Below, piece by piece: positions 8,080 through 16,626 of a DNA stretch of 64,000 nt; position 1 is the stretch's first letter; the number at the start of each line of letters is the position of its first letter. Source of the DNA: Acidimicrobiales bacterium (GTDB taxonomy: Bacteria; Actinomycetota; Acidimicrobiia; Acidimicrobiales; Aldehydirespiratoraceae); NCBI GenBank assembly GCA_041394245.1, contig JAWKIR010000002.1:2882469-2946468 (forward strand), read 5' to 3'. The position numbers were made by a program, and so were the translations under genes. The notes beneath the pieces are model-generated. The model had not been told where the DNA came from. It worked only from the letters and a program-made list of their open reading frames with translations, and made no database searches.

Positions 8080-9273
8080 TCAGCCGGGGGGCTCGGTGAT
8101 ACCGAGGGCCGTGGCGGCTTCACGAACGACGTCGAAGTCGGCGTCGTTCGCCGGTGCGATGTCGGTCCAGCTGTAGATCTCGTCGAAGACGGCTTCGCCC
8201 TCTTCGGTCTGCAGATACGCATCGATCGCGTCGTAGATGGCGTCCTTCAGCGACTGCGGGAGTGCGGTGCGGACGGCGACGACGTCGTTCGGGATCTCGT
8301 CGGTGATCGAGAACACGATGACCTTCTCGCCGACATCGGGGTTGACGTCGTCGATGGTGCTGCGGGCGTCGTCGAAGGACAGGCCGAACTTGGCGCTGCC
8401 GTCGTAGACGGCCGTGACCGCGGCATCGTGGCCACCGGTGAAGATGGGGGTGATACCGGTCGCGGGATCGATGCCCAGGTTGGTGAGGTCGAGCGCCGGG
8501 AAGAGGTAACCCGAGGTCGAGGTCTCCGAGGTGAAGGCCACGGTCTCGCCGGCGACCGACGACAGGTCGCCGATGCAGCTCGTGCCGGAGCTGATCACGT
8601 CGCCGTTGTCGTTGACCTTGCCGAACTGGGGACCGTCGTCGCCGAACTCCACACCGACCTGCAGGGCCACTGCTTCGAGTGCCGGGACCTGGACGATCTC
8701 GCCGTTCTGGTTCTCGAGGGCGGTCGCCTCGGCGAGGGTGCCCTCCTGACAAACGGACGGGTCGTTGGTGAACCACTGGCCGTGGTAGGTGGCCGAGCCG
8801 AAGCGCACCGACTGGATCAGGGGCTCGATGTTGCCGAACTGGTCCTTGCCGAGCGTGTAGCCGAACGGGCCGAAGGCGCCGAGGTCGGTCTGGTCGGTTC
8901 CCATCGAGGTGACGAGGCCGGTGTAGTCGGTGGTGACCACGCCGTTGACGGTGATGCCGAGGGCCTCCTCGAGGACTGCGATGAACGGGTCGATGTTGTC
9001 CTGCAGCGTCGCCTGGTCCTGGCTGGGAACGAAGCCGAACGTGATCGACTCGGGCCAGTCGGCCATGTCGTCGTCGGCCATGTCGCCGCTGTCGTCGGCC
9101 ATGTCGCCACTGTCGTCGCTCATGTCGTCGCTGGCGCTGTCGTCGGCCATGTCGCCGCTGTCGTCGGCTGAGCTGTCGTCGGCGGCATCGCCGCTGTCGT
9201 CGTCGCCGCACGCAGCGGCGAACAACGCGAAGCCGAGCAACAACGCCAGAAAGCGCATCATTGTCTTGTTCAT
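8080..9273 (-). CDS. phnD: Phosphonate-type ABC transporter substrate-binding lipoprotein
   Basis: Extracytoplasmic binding protein (397 residues) that captures the ligand and delivers it to the PhnE pair. The N-terminus is a lipoprotein signal ending in the lipobox AAAC, then an acidic Asp/Ser/Met linker of about 45 residues with repeated DDSGDMA-type units. The PhnD/periplasmic-binding domain follows, beginning ITFGFVPSQDQ with TDLGAFGPFGY in the first lobe. GGAGGG five bases before the ATG at 9273 supports the start. It is the first gene of the phn operon, and a stem-loop separates it from phnC. The ligand cannot be read from sequence; phosphonate, phosphite and phosphate esters are all served by this family. 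Confidence 0.88.
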   Translation of the reverse strand: MNKTMMRFLALLLGFALFAAACGDDDSGDAADDSSADDSGDMADDSASDDMSDDSGDMADDSGDMADDDMADWPESITFGFVPSQDQATLQDNIDPFIAVLEEALGITVNGVVTTDYTGLVTSMGTDQTDLGAFGPFGYTLGKDQFGNIEPLIQSVRFGSATYHGQWFTNDPSVCQEGTLAEATALENQNGEIVQVPALEAVALQVGVEFGDDGPQFGKVNDNGDVISSGTSCIGDLSSVAGETVAFTSETSTSGYLFPALDLTNLGIDPATGITPIFTGGHDAAVTAVYDGSAKFGLSFDDARSTIDDVNPDVGEKVIVFSITDEIPNDVVAVRTALPQSLKDAIYDAIDAYLQTEEGEAVFDEIYSWTDIAPANDADFDVVREAATALGITEPPG

Positions 9274-9344
9274 GTGGTCCCTCCAGGGATGTGGGTTGGA
9301 AGCGACCGTAGTCAGCTCGAGCCGGCTTTGCGTCGCCGACCGCG

Positions 9345-9932
9345 TTACGTGCCTGTGAACGCCGCCCGGCGGTCGACGATCTCCTGGAAGTCGGCCCAGT
9401 CGTAGACGTCGATCGCGCCGGCGATCGGGCGGTTCCACGGGCGGACGTATCGGCACACCTCGGCGTCGGGGTGGGCGCCGGTGAGGGCCTCGAGGTTGTG
9501 GTCGGCATCGTCGAGGTACACGTCGCAGGTGACCTGGGTCTTGTCGTCGAGGATGTGGATTTCCGTCGACGGGATGCGGTGGCGGGCCAGCCAGTCGTAG
9601 GTGTCGTGGACCGAGAAATGCGGCTTGGTGGTGAGGATCACCAGGTGGTGACCGGCGCCGCGCAGTGCGTGGAGGGCGTCGAGCGCACCCTCGTAGGGCT
9701 CCAATCCGTGGAACAGGCTGCGTCCGTCGGCACACGTCTCCGCCCACTTCCAGAACGCGGACATGCTGGGGAAGTGGCTGAGGGAGGTGGGTGCATCCCA
9801 CTCGACGACGTCGTCGGCGCGGAGTTCGCGCTCGAGGTGCTCGGGAAAGTCGCGGTTGTAGCGAGTGGTCCAGCCATGGTTGAAGTCGGCGACCACGCCG
9901 TCGAGATCGATGCCGAGTCGGAGTTTGCGCAC
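9345..9932 (-). CDS. HAD-superfamily 5'-nucleotidase-like protein (NT5C family)
   Basis: Predicted phosphatase of 195 residues from the 5'(3')-deoxyribonucleotidase branch of the HAD superfamily. The nucleophile motif is GIDLDGVVADF near the N-terminus, motif II is VILTTKPHF, and the C-terminal acidic motif is YLDDADHN. The frame is open further upstream, but the GTG at 9932 gives the usual start a few residues before motif I and leaves room for the divergent gene. It is transcribed away from a second member of the same family 44 bp away. Substrate (a nucleotide or another small phosphoester) is not determinable. Confidence 0.78.
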   Translation of the reverse strand: MRKLRLGIDLDGVVADFNHGWTTRYNRDFPEHLERELRADDVVEWDAPTSLSHFPSMSAFWKWAETCADGRSLFHGLEPYEGALDALHALRGAGHHLVILTTKPHFSVHDTYDWLARHRIPSTEIHILDDKTQVTCDVYLDDADHNLEALTGAHPDAEVCRYVRPWNRPIAGAIDVYDWADFQEIVDRRAAFTGT

Positions 9933-9976
9933 AGACCAACTCTCGCAGCTCGGCTCCGATGTGGCACCCTCGGGGT

Positions 9977-10636
9977 ATGTCCCGGCCATCTCGCCCGTTC
10001 GTGTTCGGCGTCGACCTGGACGGCGTCGTGGCCGACTACACCGCGGGCTTTCGCGAGATCGTGGCGGAGGATCGCGGGGTCGATCCGGCGACCCTTCCCG
10101 TCGAGCGTTCGTGGGACTTCCACGAGTGGGGACTCGACGCCGACGAGTTCAACCGGCTCCACAACTACGCCGTCAACGAGCGCCGCATGCTCGCGACATT
10201 GCCTGCGTTCGACGGCGCGGCCGACGCGCTGTGGCGTCTCTCCGATGCCGGGATCTGGATCCGTGTCGTCACCCACCGGCTCTATGTGAACTGGGGTCAC
10301 GCCGCCGCGATCAACGACACCGTCACCTGGCTCGACGTCAACCGGATCCCGTATCGCGACATCTGCTTCCTGGGCGCCAAGCCCGAGGTCGAGGCCGACT
10401 GCTACATCGACGACGCGCCGCACAACATCGAGCAACTGCGCGCCGCGGGCAATGATGTCATCGTGTTCGATCAGCCCTACAACGTCGACTTCGACGGCCT
10501 CCGGGCCCGCGACTGGCGAGAGGTCGAGGCGATCGTGGTCGAACTCGCGGCGGCCAAGGCCGGTGCCGTCGAGGTGCAGCTGCCGGGGATCGAACCGGGT
10601 GCCGATCGGCTGACGCGTCGAGTCGGCCCGGCGTAG
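9977..10636 (+). CDS. HAD-superfamily 5'-nucleotidase-like protein, paralogue of the divergent gene
   Basis: Second NT5C-type HAD phosphatase, 219 residues. Motif I is VDLDGVVADYT, motif II VVTHR, and the acidic motif is CYIDDAPHN. It aligns by eye with the divergent neighbour through motif I and the DDAxHN block, but has a longer middle cap and an extra C-terminal tail. The ATG at 9977 is chosen over an in-frame ATG at 9959 because it places motif I at the usual distance. The pair likely arose by inverted duplication and may share one control region. Substrates remain unknown. Confidence 0.78.
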   Translation: MSRPSRPFVFGVDLDGVVADYTAGFREIVAEDRGVDPATLPVERSWDFHEWGLDADEFNRLHNYAVNERRMLATLPAFDGAADALWRLSDAGIWIRVVTHRLYVNWGHAAAINDTVTWLDVNRIPYRDICFLGAKPEVEADCYIDDAPHNIEQLRAAGNDVIVFDQPYNVDFDGLRARDWREVEAIVVELAAAKAGAVEVQLPGIEPGADRLTRRVGPA

Positions 10637-10639
10637 CCT
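10634..10639 (+). promoter_or_regulatory. -10 box (TAGCCT), leaderless
   Basis: TAGCCT lies 7 nt before the ATG at 10647, which has no ribosome site, and overlaps the stop of the upstream nucleotidase gene. A leaderless transcript is predicted. Confidence 0.45.
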
Positions 10640-10646
10640 CTTCATC

Positions 10647-11108
10647 ATGAGCACAGATGCAGACAGCGGCAGCGACTACGAACCGAGCGCGTGGGGATGG
10701 GTGGCCGACCAGGTCGCCGAGTACGAGGCTTCGGGTGGCGAGCGGGCCAACACGCTGATGGACACGGGCATCCCGATCGTGGTCACCACGATGGTGGGGC
10801 ACAAGAGCGGCAAGGTCCGCAAGGTGCCGTTGATGCGGGTCGAGCACGAGGGCGAGTACGCACTCATCGCCTCGAAGGCGGGCATGCCGCACCATCCGGG
10901 CTGGTACTACAACCTCGTCGACGCCACGCACGTCACGGTGCAGGACGGCCCCGAGCCGAAGAACTACACCGTCCGCGAAGTCACCGGCGCCGAGCGCGAC
11001 GAGTGGTACGCCCGTGGGGTCGCGGTCTATCCGGACTATGCCGACTACGCCGTGTCCGCGGCCGAACACGGCCGGGTCATCCCGGTGTTCGTCGCCACAC
11101 CCGTGTAG
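10647..11108 (+). CDS. Deazaflavin (F420)-dependent nitroreductase family protein
   Basis: A 153-residue member of the DDN/FDOR-A family, split-barrel proteins that use reduced F420 to reduce quinones or other hydrophobic electron acceptors. Family-typical segments are TGIPIVVTTMVGHKSGK, then VPLMRVEHEGEYALIASKAG and HPGWYYNLVDATHVTVQDG. The length matches the family. The F420 requirement comes from the family and has not been tested here. A leaderless -10 box precedes the ATG. F420-linked enzymes are frequent in Actinobacteria and fit the assigned host. Confidence 0.88.
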   Translation: MSTDADSGSDYEPSAWGWVADQVAEYEASGGERANTLMDTGIPIVVTTMVGHKSGKVRKVPLMRVEHEGEYALIASKAGMPHHPGWYYNLVDATHVTVQDGPEPKNYTVREVTGAERDEWYARGVAVYPDYADYAVSAAEHGRVIPVFVATPV

Positions 11109-11111
11109 GGG

Positions 11112-11381
11112 TCAGAGGCCGCCGGCCGACAGTGCGTTGGCGATGCGGTTGAACGTCTGCACCAGGCCGAGGTGTTCGGTTTCGAAACGAGAGAGCGACT
11201 CCTCGAGGCTCTCGATGAGGTTCGGATCGTCGTCCTCGTTCTCGTCGGCCTCGACCTCGATCCGTCGAACCAGTTCCGCGAGGTGGGAGCGGTCGTCGTC
11301 GCCCAAGCCGTCGGCGGCGGCGATCGCCGACCGCAGCTCGTCGAGCAGTTCCTCCATGTCGCGGTCTTCGGTCTCGCTCAC
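11112..11381 (-). CDS. DUF4404 family small acidic protein
   Basis: An 89-residue acidic helical protein resembling DUF4404, whose function is unknown. It contains MEELLDELRSAIAAADGL, then an acidic stretch ENEDDDPNL, and ends in a helix with HLGLVQTFNRIANAL. The GTG at 11381 follows GAGGGGG at a suitable distance. An in-frame ATG at 11405 is the alternative and would add eight residues. It is convergent with the F420 nitroreductase gene, 3 bp apart. Confidence 0.65.
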   Translation of the reverse strand: MSETEDRDMEELLDELRSAIAAADGLGDDDRSHLAELVRRIEVEADENEDDDPNLIESLEESLSRFETEHLGLVQTFNRIANALSAGGL

Positions 11382-11442
11382 CACATCCCCCTCGGTCGCG
11401 TACATCAGCCCTTGCCGGTCAGCCCTGTTTCTACTCGCTCCC

Positions 11443-11495
11443 ACCCGCCACAGCGGTGTCAGACACCCGCCACAGCGGTGTCAGACACCTGCCAC
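11443..11495. repeat. 22-bp tandem repeat (2.4 copies) with embedded palindromes
   Basis: The 22-base unit ACCCGCCACAGCGGTGTCAGAC occurs at 11443-11464 and 11465-11486, then partly again. Each copy creates the interrupted palindrome GGTGTC-A-GACACC (11455-11467 and 11477-11489). It lies between the divergent DUF4404 and M20 peptidase genes, so it could be an operator array or a mobile repeat. Confidence 0.8.
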
Positions 11496-11517
11496 GAGGT
11501 GGTGGGAGACTGCGTCG

Positions 11518-12882
11518 GTGTCCGATCTGCGCATGAACCAGACCATCGATCTGCTGCGGGAACTGATTCGCAACGAGTGTGTCAACGACGGCACGGCGGC
11601 GTCGGGCCAGGAGGTGCGCAACGCCGATGTGTTGCAGCATTGGCTGGAGGGATCGGGGCTCGATCTCCAGCGCTACGAGCCGGCGCCCGGCCGGGTGTCG
11701 CTCGTGTCGCGTATCGAGGGCACCGACCCGAGCGCGCCGAGCCTGTGCCTGATGGGACACACCGACGTGGTGCCGGTGAATCGCGACGGCTGGAGTCGCG
11801 ACCCGTTCGGTGGCGAACGAGTCGTGTCGCCTGCCGGCATCGACGAGGTGTGGGGCAGGGGCGCGGTCGACATGTTGAACCTCACCGCGTCGATGGCCGT
11901 CGCGTTCCGTGAGCTGGCGCGCAGCGGGTTCCGGCCGCGGGGTGACCTCATCTTCTTCGCCGTTGCCGACGAGGAGTCGGGGAGCGCGCACGGCGCTCGG
12001 TGGATGGCCGACCACGAACGCGACGCCATCTTCGCCGACTACGTGCTCACCGAGAACGGCGGGCTCCACTCGGGGTCCCCGGAGGCACCGAGGATCGGCA
12101 TCAACGTGGCCGAGAAGGGAGTGGCGTGGCGGCGGCTACGGGTCAAGGGCACACCCGGTCACGGGTCGCGGCCCTATCGCGGCGACAACGCGTTGGTGAA
12201 GGCCGCCGCCGTCATCCAGCGAATCGCCGACTACCGACCGCCGCCGCGATTCCACGAGCTCTGGCCGCAGCAGGTGGCCACCATGGACGTCGACGACGAC
12301 ACCAAGGCGGCGATGCTCGATCCCGACCGACTCGACGATCTGCTCGCCGAGCTTCCCCACGCCCCGCATGCGTCGCACCTCTACTCGTGCACGCACACCA
12401 CCTTCTCGCCGAACCTGATCGCGGGCGGCGACGGCAGCCGGATGAAGACCAACGTCATCCCCGACTCGGTCGACATCGACGTCGACATTCGCACGATGCC
12501 CGGCGACACCACCGACGAGGTGCGGGCCCATCTCGACACGGCGCTCGGTGACCTTGCCGACGAGGTCCACGTCGACGTGATCATGAACGACCCGGCCAGC
12601 ACGAGCCCGTCCGACACGCCCCTGTGGCAGAGCCTGCAGCGGGCGGTCGAGAAGCCGTTCCCGGGTGCACGGTTGGCCCCCCAGTTCGTCGTCGGGTTCA
12701 CCGATTCGCGGATCTACCGGGAGATGGGAGCGGTGGCGTACGGCGCAGGGCTGTTCAGCCCCGAGCTCGATGTCGGTTCGTTCGGGCAGCGCTTCCACGG
12801 CAACGACGAACGCATCGACGTCGAGTCACTGCGACTCAGCACCGACCTGTTCCACGACGTGGCGAAGGATCTCCTGGGATGA
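11518..12882 (+). CDS. M20 family metallopeptidase (ArgE/DapE/carboxypeptidase type)
   Basis: Predicted dizinc amidohydrolase of 454 residues that releases an amino acid or acyl group from a small amide or peptide. Metal ligands appear in order: GHTDVVPV (His/Asp), WGRGAVDM (bridging Asp), VADEESG (catalytic and metal Glu) and the C-terminal His in RFHGNDERID. The lid/dimerisation domain lies between roughly residues 205 and 320, with GTPGHGSRP. GTG at 11518 is preferred over ATG at 11533 because GGGAG sits nine bases before it. Two copies of a 22-bp repeat lie just upstream. The substrate cannot be inferred. Confidence 0.88.
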   Translation: MSDLRMNQTIDLLRELIRNECVNDGTAASGQEVRNADVLQHWLEGSGLDLQRYEPAPGRVSLVSRIEGTDPSAPSLCLMGHTDVVPVNRDGWSRDPFGGERVVSPAGIDEVWGRGAVDMLNLTASMAVAFRELARSGFRPRGDLIFFAVADEESGSAHGARWMADHERDAIFADYVLTENGGLHSGSPEAPRIGINVAEKGVAWRRLRVKGTPGHGSRPYRGDNALVKAAAVIQRIADYRPPPRFHELWPQQVATMDVDDDTKAAMLDPDRLDDLLAELPHAPHASHLYSCTHTTFSPNLIAGGDGSRMKTNVIPDSVDIDVDIRTMPGDTTDEVRAHLDTALGDLADEVHVDVIMNDPASTSPSDTPLWQSLQRAVEKPFPGARLAPQFVVGFTDSRIYREMGAVAYGAGLFSPELDVGSFGQRFHGNDERIDVESLRLSTDLFHDVAKDLLG

Positions 12883-12907
12883 GCACGGCACCACCACCGA
12901 GGTCGCG

Positions 12908-13039
12908 ATGGCGCCGCCGACGCAGGTGATCGGCGACATGCTCGATCGTCACGAGCGGATCGAACCGGCGGGGTCGGTCGAGCGAGTCCGCAGCAACCTG
13001 CTCCACGGCGTGGAGCACCGGCCCGTGCGGCTGCGCTGA
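12908..13039 (+). CDS. Possible small protein (43 residues) upstream of the DUF1971 gene
   Basis: A short frame between the M20 peptidase and the DUF1971 gene, running from an ATG at 12908 to a stop one base before the next ATG. The close spacing and continuous amphipathic sequence (VIGDMLDRHERIEPAG) suggest coupling, but no family or clear ribosome site is visible. It may be chance coding in high-GC DNA. Confidence 0.3.
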   Translation: MAPPTQVIGDMLDRHERIEPAGSVERVRSNLLHGVEHRPVRLR

Positions 13040-13040
13040 C

Positions 13041-13331
13041 ATGGGCGACGATCCCGTCGTCGAGGAGCTTCCACCTGGCCTGGCGCTGGTACGCACGACG
13101 CCGGAGTTCACGATCGACACCGTGCCCGCCGGCCTGCTCGGTGCGCATCGCGTGGCCGACGACGTGTGGGGCGTGCTGCGCGTGAATCGCGGCACGGTGG
13201 TCTTCGTGCTCGAAGACACCGGCGTGCGGCGGTCGTTGACGACGAACGACGCGCAGGTGATCGAACCCGGGGTGTTGCACCACGTCGAGCCCTCGGCCGA
13301 CGCCCGTTTCGTCGTCGAGTTCCACCGCTAG
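13041..13331 (+). CDS. DUF1971 / cupin-like small protein
   Basis: A 96-residue single-domain beta protein of the DUF1971 family (a small cupin-like fold, related to the segment found in some tellurite-resistance proteins). Recognisable pieces are LPPGLALVRTTPEFT, TVPAGLLGAHRVADDVWG and the closing VIEPGVLHHVEPSADARFVVEFHR pattern, with the His residues that cupins use for metal. The biochemical role is unknown. It follows a possible 43-residue frame by one base and precedes the SDR gene by 71 bp. Confidence 0.72.
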   Translation: MGDDPVVEELPPGLALVRTTPEFTIDTVPAGLLGAHRVADDVWGVLRVNRGTVVFVLEDTGVRRSLTTNDAQVIEPGVLHHVEPSADARFVVEFHR

Positions 13332-13402
13332 GTCCGTCTCGCTCGCGGTGCTCGCGGGCGGACTGTGGTCAACTGGTTCCGAACCCGACGAGAGGGGCCT
13401 CC

Positions 13403-14284
13403 GTGGCGGACAGGAACGTACTCATCACCGGTACCTCGACGGGGATCGGTGCGGCCTGCGTGCAACGCATGGCGGGCTCGGGGTGGCGGGTCTACGCCGG
13501 TGTCCGACGCGAAGAGGACGGCGAACGCCTCGCCGCCGACGCCGACGCCGGCGCCGCGGGCGAGGTCGTCCCCGTCCTCCTCGATGTCGTCGATCGGGGG
13601 CACGTCGACGCCGCCCTGGCCCGGATCCGCGACGAGGCGGGCGTGCTGCACGGGTTGGTGAACAACGCGGGGATCGGAGTCGGTGGACCGATCGAGCTCC
13701 TGACCGACGAGGAGTGGCGCCGCCAGTTCGACGTCAACTTCTTCAGCCTCGTGTCGCTGACCCGAGAAGCGATGCCGCTGATGGAGGACGTCGGCGGCCG
13801 GTTCGTCCACATCGGTTCGATCGCCGGACGAGTGTCGCAGCCGGCACTCGGTCCCTATGCCGCGAGCAAGCACGCAGTGGAGGCGTTCAACTGGTCGTTG
13901 CGCGGTGAGCTGGCGCGGACGTCGATGAACTCGTCGGTCGTCGAGCCGGGCGAGATCAAGACGGCGATCTGGGACAAGGCCGACGACACGATCGCCGGGT
14001 CGGAGGCGCGGATCGATGCTGCGGGGCGGCGGGCTCGCTACGGCTTCCTGATCCAGCGCCAACGGGCGTTCAACGTCGAGGGCCGGGAGAAGGGAATCGA
14101 TCCGGATCGGGTGGCGCAGGCGGTCGAGCACGCACTCACGGCGTCGAGGCCGAAGGCCCGCTATCTCGTCGGTCCCGACGCCAAGCTGATCGGTCTCATG
14201 GCCCGTTTGCCGGACCGCGTGCTCGAGCCGCTGCTCGGTCTCAACGGCCGGCGTCTGGAACGGGCAGGCCGCAAGCTCGTTTGA
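13403..14284 (+). CDS. Short-chain dehydrogenase/reductase (SDR)
   Basis: Classical NAD(P)-dependent oxidoreductase of 293 residues. The cofactor motif is TGTSTGIG near residue 8. NNAGIGVGG follows, and the catalytic set is the Ser in IGSIAG with YAASK (Tyr/Lys). The C-terminal extension past residue 230 fits the SDR group acting on steroid or retinoid-like hydrophobic alcohols, though the substrate is not determinable. GTG at 13403 follows GAGGGG at 6 bases. It heads a same-strand group with a sulfotransferase, a quinone reductase and an aldo-keto reductase, consistent with lipid or xenobiotic modification. Confidence 0.88.
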   Translation: MADRNVLITGTSTGIGAACVQRMAGSGWRVYAGVRREEDGERLAADADAGAAGEVVPVLLDVVDRGHVDAALARIRDEAGVLHGLVNNAGIGVGGPIELLTDEEWRRQFDVNFFSLVSLTREAMPLMEDVGGRFVHIGSIAGRVSQPALGPYAASKHAVEAFNWSLRGELARTSMNSSVVEPGEIKTAIWDKADDTIAGSEARIDAAGRRARYGFLIQRQRAFNVEGREKGIDPDRVAQAVEHALTASRPKARYLVGPDAKLIGLMARLPDRVLEPLLGLNGRRLERAGRKLV

Positions 14285-14359
14285 TCGGCGGGGCCCGAGG
14301 GCACCTACAGTCGGTGCGGTCCGGGCCGGTGCGGTCCGGTGTCGGCAAGGGGGAATCCG

Positions 14360-15544
14360 ATGGCAGACGACGTGGCGGCGCTCGACGTCGACGGGGTGTT
14401 GCGCACCGCGTCGGAACGGGCCGGAGGGCTCGACGACCTCGACGACGGACCGGGCGGTTCGTTCATGGAGGGACTCGGTCGCTTGGTCGACTCGCTGTCC
14501 GCCGAGGCGCAACTCAACGACATCGGCCGGATCATCAGCAACGAACGGATGTTGCTCCACACGGTCAACCGCCTCCACTATGTCGACGATCGCAAGCGCC
14601 ATCCGGACATCGCGACGCAGAAGATCGTGCGTCCGGTGTTCATCATCGGCATGCCTCGAACGGGTACGACGATCCTGCACGACATCCTCGCCTGCGACCC
14701 CCGCAGTCGGGCCCCGATGACCTGGGAGGTGATGTTCCCGTCGCCGCCACCCGAGGCCGCCACCTTCGACACCGACCCCCGCATCGCCCAGTGCGCGGCG
14801 ACGATGCCCGACCGCGACATGCAGCTGCCCGGCTTCGACGCGATCCATCCGATGGGTCCGCAGCTGACACAGGAGTGCGTCGTGCTGATGGGTGAATCGA
14901 TGTGCACTCCGCTGTTCCACAACCAGTTCCGGGTGCCGAGCTACGAGGACTGGGTCGACACCGAAGCCGATTGGCGTCCGGTCTACGACTTCCATCACCG
15001 TCAGCTCCAGCACTTCCAGGCCCGCAACCCCGGCGATCGCTGGGTGCTCAAGACCGGCGCCCACCTGTGGGGTCTCGATCAGCTGCTCGAGACCTACCCC
15101 GACGCCCGCATCGTGTTCACCCATCGCGACCCGGTGAAGTCGATGACCTCCTACTCGAGTCTCACGTCGATCGTGCGTCGGGTCGGCAGCGACGCCGTCG
15201 ACCCGATCGAGGTGGCCGACGACTGGATCGACCGACTGCGGAGGGTCCTCCTGCGCGGTATCGAGATCCGTCAGGCCCGCGAGTACCCCGACGCGATCTT
15301 CTACGACATGTACTTCCCCGACTTCATCTCGGATCAGTTCACCGAGGTCGAGAAGATCTACGAGGCGCTCGACCTGCCGATGTCGGGCGAGGGCGCCGAC
15401 GCGATGAAGGCGTTCATCGACGACAACCCGCCGGGCAAGCACGGTATCCACCGGTATTCGCCCGAGGAGTTCGGTGTCGACCCGGCCCAGGTCCGCGCCG
15501 AGTTCCGGACCTACATCGACCACTTCGGATTGACGGAGGAATGA
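14360..15544 (+). CDS. Sulfotransferase family protein
   Basis: Predicted PAPS-dependent sulfotransferase, 394 residues. The 5'-phosphosulfate loop is IIGMPRTGTTILHD near residues 95-108, and the 3'-phosphate-binding region is IVFTHRDPVKSMTS with a conserved Arg and Ser. It belongs to the actinobacterial group that sulfates lipids or other hydroxylated small molecules (inferred). AAGGGGGA precedes the ATG at 14360. An in-frame start at 14339 exists but lacks this site. The gene ends in an ATGA overlap with the next gene, so the two are probably co-translated. Confidence 0.87.
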   Translation: MADDVAALDVDGVLRTASERAGGLDDLDDGPGGSFMEGLGRLVDSLSAEAQLNDIGRIISNERMLLHTVNRLHYVDDRKRHPDIATQKIVRPVFIIGMPRTGTTILHDILACDPRSRAPMTWEVMFPSPPPEAATFDTDPRIAQCAATMPDRDMQLPGFDAIHPMGPQLTQECVVLMGESMCTPLFHNQFRVPSYEDWVDTEADWRPVYDFHHRQLQHFQARNPGDRWVLKTGAHLWGLDQLLETYPDARIVFTHRDPVKSMTSYSSLTSIVRRVGSDAVDPIEVADDWIDRLRRVLLRGIEIRQAREYPDAIFYDMYFPDFISDQFTEVEKIYEALDLPMSGEGADAMKAFIDDNPPGKHGIHRYSPEEFGVDPAQVRAEFRTYIDHFGLTEE

Positions 15545-16602
15545 TGGCCGAGGACGTGACGATGCGGGCCTGGCGGGTCCACGAGTACGGGGCCCCACTC
15601 GAGGTGCTGCAGCTCGAGACGGTGCCGGTGCCCGAGCCCGAGGCCGGTGAGGTGCGGGTTCGGGTGCAGGCGATTCCGCTCAACCTCAACGACATCGAGC
15701 GCATCACCGGCGGCAACATGATGGCCCCGCCCGAGTTCCCCTACAGCCCGGGCATGGAGGTCATGGGTGTGGTCGACGCGTGTGGTCCCGGTGCCGAGGC
15801 CTGGCAGGGTCGGCGGGTGGTGGCGACCACGCGGCGGGCGTTCGGCGGGTTCGCCGAGCAGGCGATCTGCTCGACCCCCGCGGTGTTCGACATGCCCGAC
15901 GACATCCCACTCCCCGACGCAGCCGCCCTCTATTTCCCGTTCCACCTCGCGTGGTTGGGCTTGTTCGACCGGGCCGAGTTGAAGGCCGGCGAGAGCGTGT
16001 TGATCCATGCCGCAGCCGGTGGTTCGGGCTCGGCCGCCGTGCAGCTCGCCGCCAACGCCGGAGCCCGGGTGTTCGCGACCGCGGGGACCGACGAGAAGGT
16101 GCAGCAGTGCCTCGACCTCGGCGCCGACGTCGCGATCAACTACGCCGACACCGACTTCGCCGAGATCGTGTTGGCCGAGACCGACAATCGGGGCGTCGAC
16201 GTGGTGTTCGACAACGTCGGCGAGGCGGTGATGGAGCAGTCCATGAAGTGCACCGCCTACAACGGGCGCTACCTCATGATGGGCTTCGCCTCGAACAAGA
16301 CGGTGGCCGACGAGCCCTTCATCGTTCCCCGTCGCGTTGCGCTCGGGAACTTCAAGCTCTGTGGTGTGCTGCTCAACTATGCCGGCGACGACATGATCCA
16401 GATGATGAAGACGGCGCTCGGCTGGAACGTCTCGCCCACCGCGTTGGGTGAGCGGATCACGGCCGACATCGTCGACCTGGTCCGGGCGGGGGCGGTGAAG
16501 CCGGTGATCGGTTCCGTCGTCGCGTTCGAGGAGCTCCCCGGCTTGATCGACGACATGGCCAACCGTCGCACCACCGGCCGCGCCATCGTGATGGTTGACT
16601 GA
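15541..16602 (+). CDS. NADPH:quinone oxidoreductase-type zinc-free MDR protein
   Basis: Medium-chain dehydrogenase/reductase without the zinc ligands, 353 residues, resembling quinone reductases and enoyl reductases that use NADPH. The N-terminal GroES-like domain includes IPLNLNDIERITGG and YSPGMEVMGVV. The Rossmann domain has LIHAAAGGSGSAAVQLA and GVDVVFDNVGE. The ATG at 15541 overlaps the sulfotransferase stop by 4 bp; a second ATG at 15544 is equally possible. The substrate is unknown, but the coupling suggests work on the same metabolite as the sulfotransferase or SDR. Confidence 0.87.
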   Translation: MMAEDVTMRAWRVHEYGAPLEVLQLETVPVPEPEAGEVRVRVQAIPLNLNDIERITGGNMMAPPEFPYSPGMEVMGVVDACGPGAEAWQGRRVVATTRRAFGGFAEQAICSTPAVFDMPDDIPLPDAAALYFPFHLAWLGLFDRAELKAGESVLIHAAAGGSGSAAVQLAANAGARVFATAGTDEKVQQCLDLGADVAINYADTDFAEIVLAETDNRGVDVVFDNVGEAVMEQSMKCTAYNGRYLMMGFASNKTVADEPFIVPRRVALGNFKLCGVLLNYAGDDMIQMMKTALGWNVSPTALGERITADIVDLVRAGAVKPVIGSVVAFEELPGLIDDMANRRTTGRAIVMVD

Positions 16603-16626
16603 GTCGTCGAAGGACCAAGGGGAGAC

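Noticed and set aside
9060..9200. Short GTCGTCGGCCATGTC-type repeats as a regulatory repeat
   Set aside because: They encode the acidic Asp/Ser/Met linker of PhnD and are explained by low-complexity coding.
13328..15598. A 756-codon minus-strand frame across the SDR and sulfotransferase genes
   Set aside because: The plus strand holds two motif-complete enzymes there; the minus product is low-complexity Arg/Val/Asp-rich sequence.
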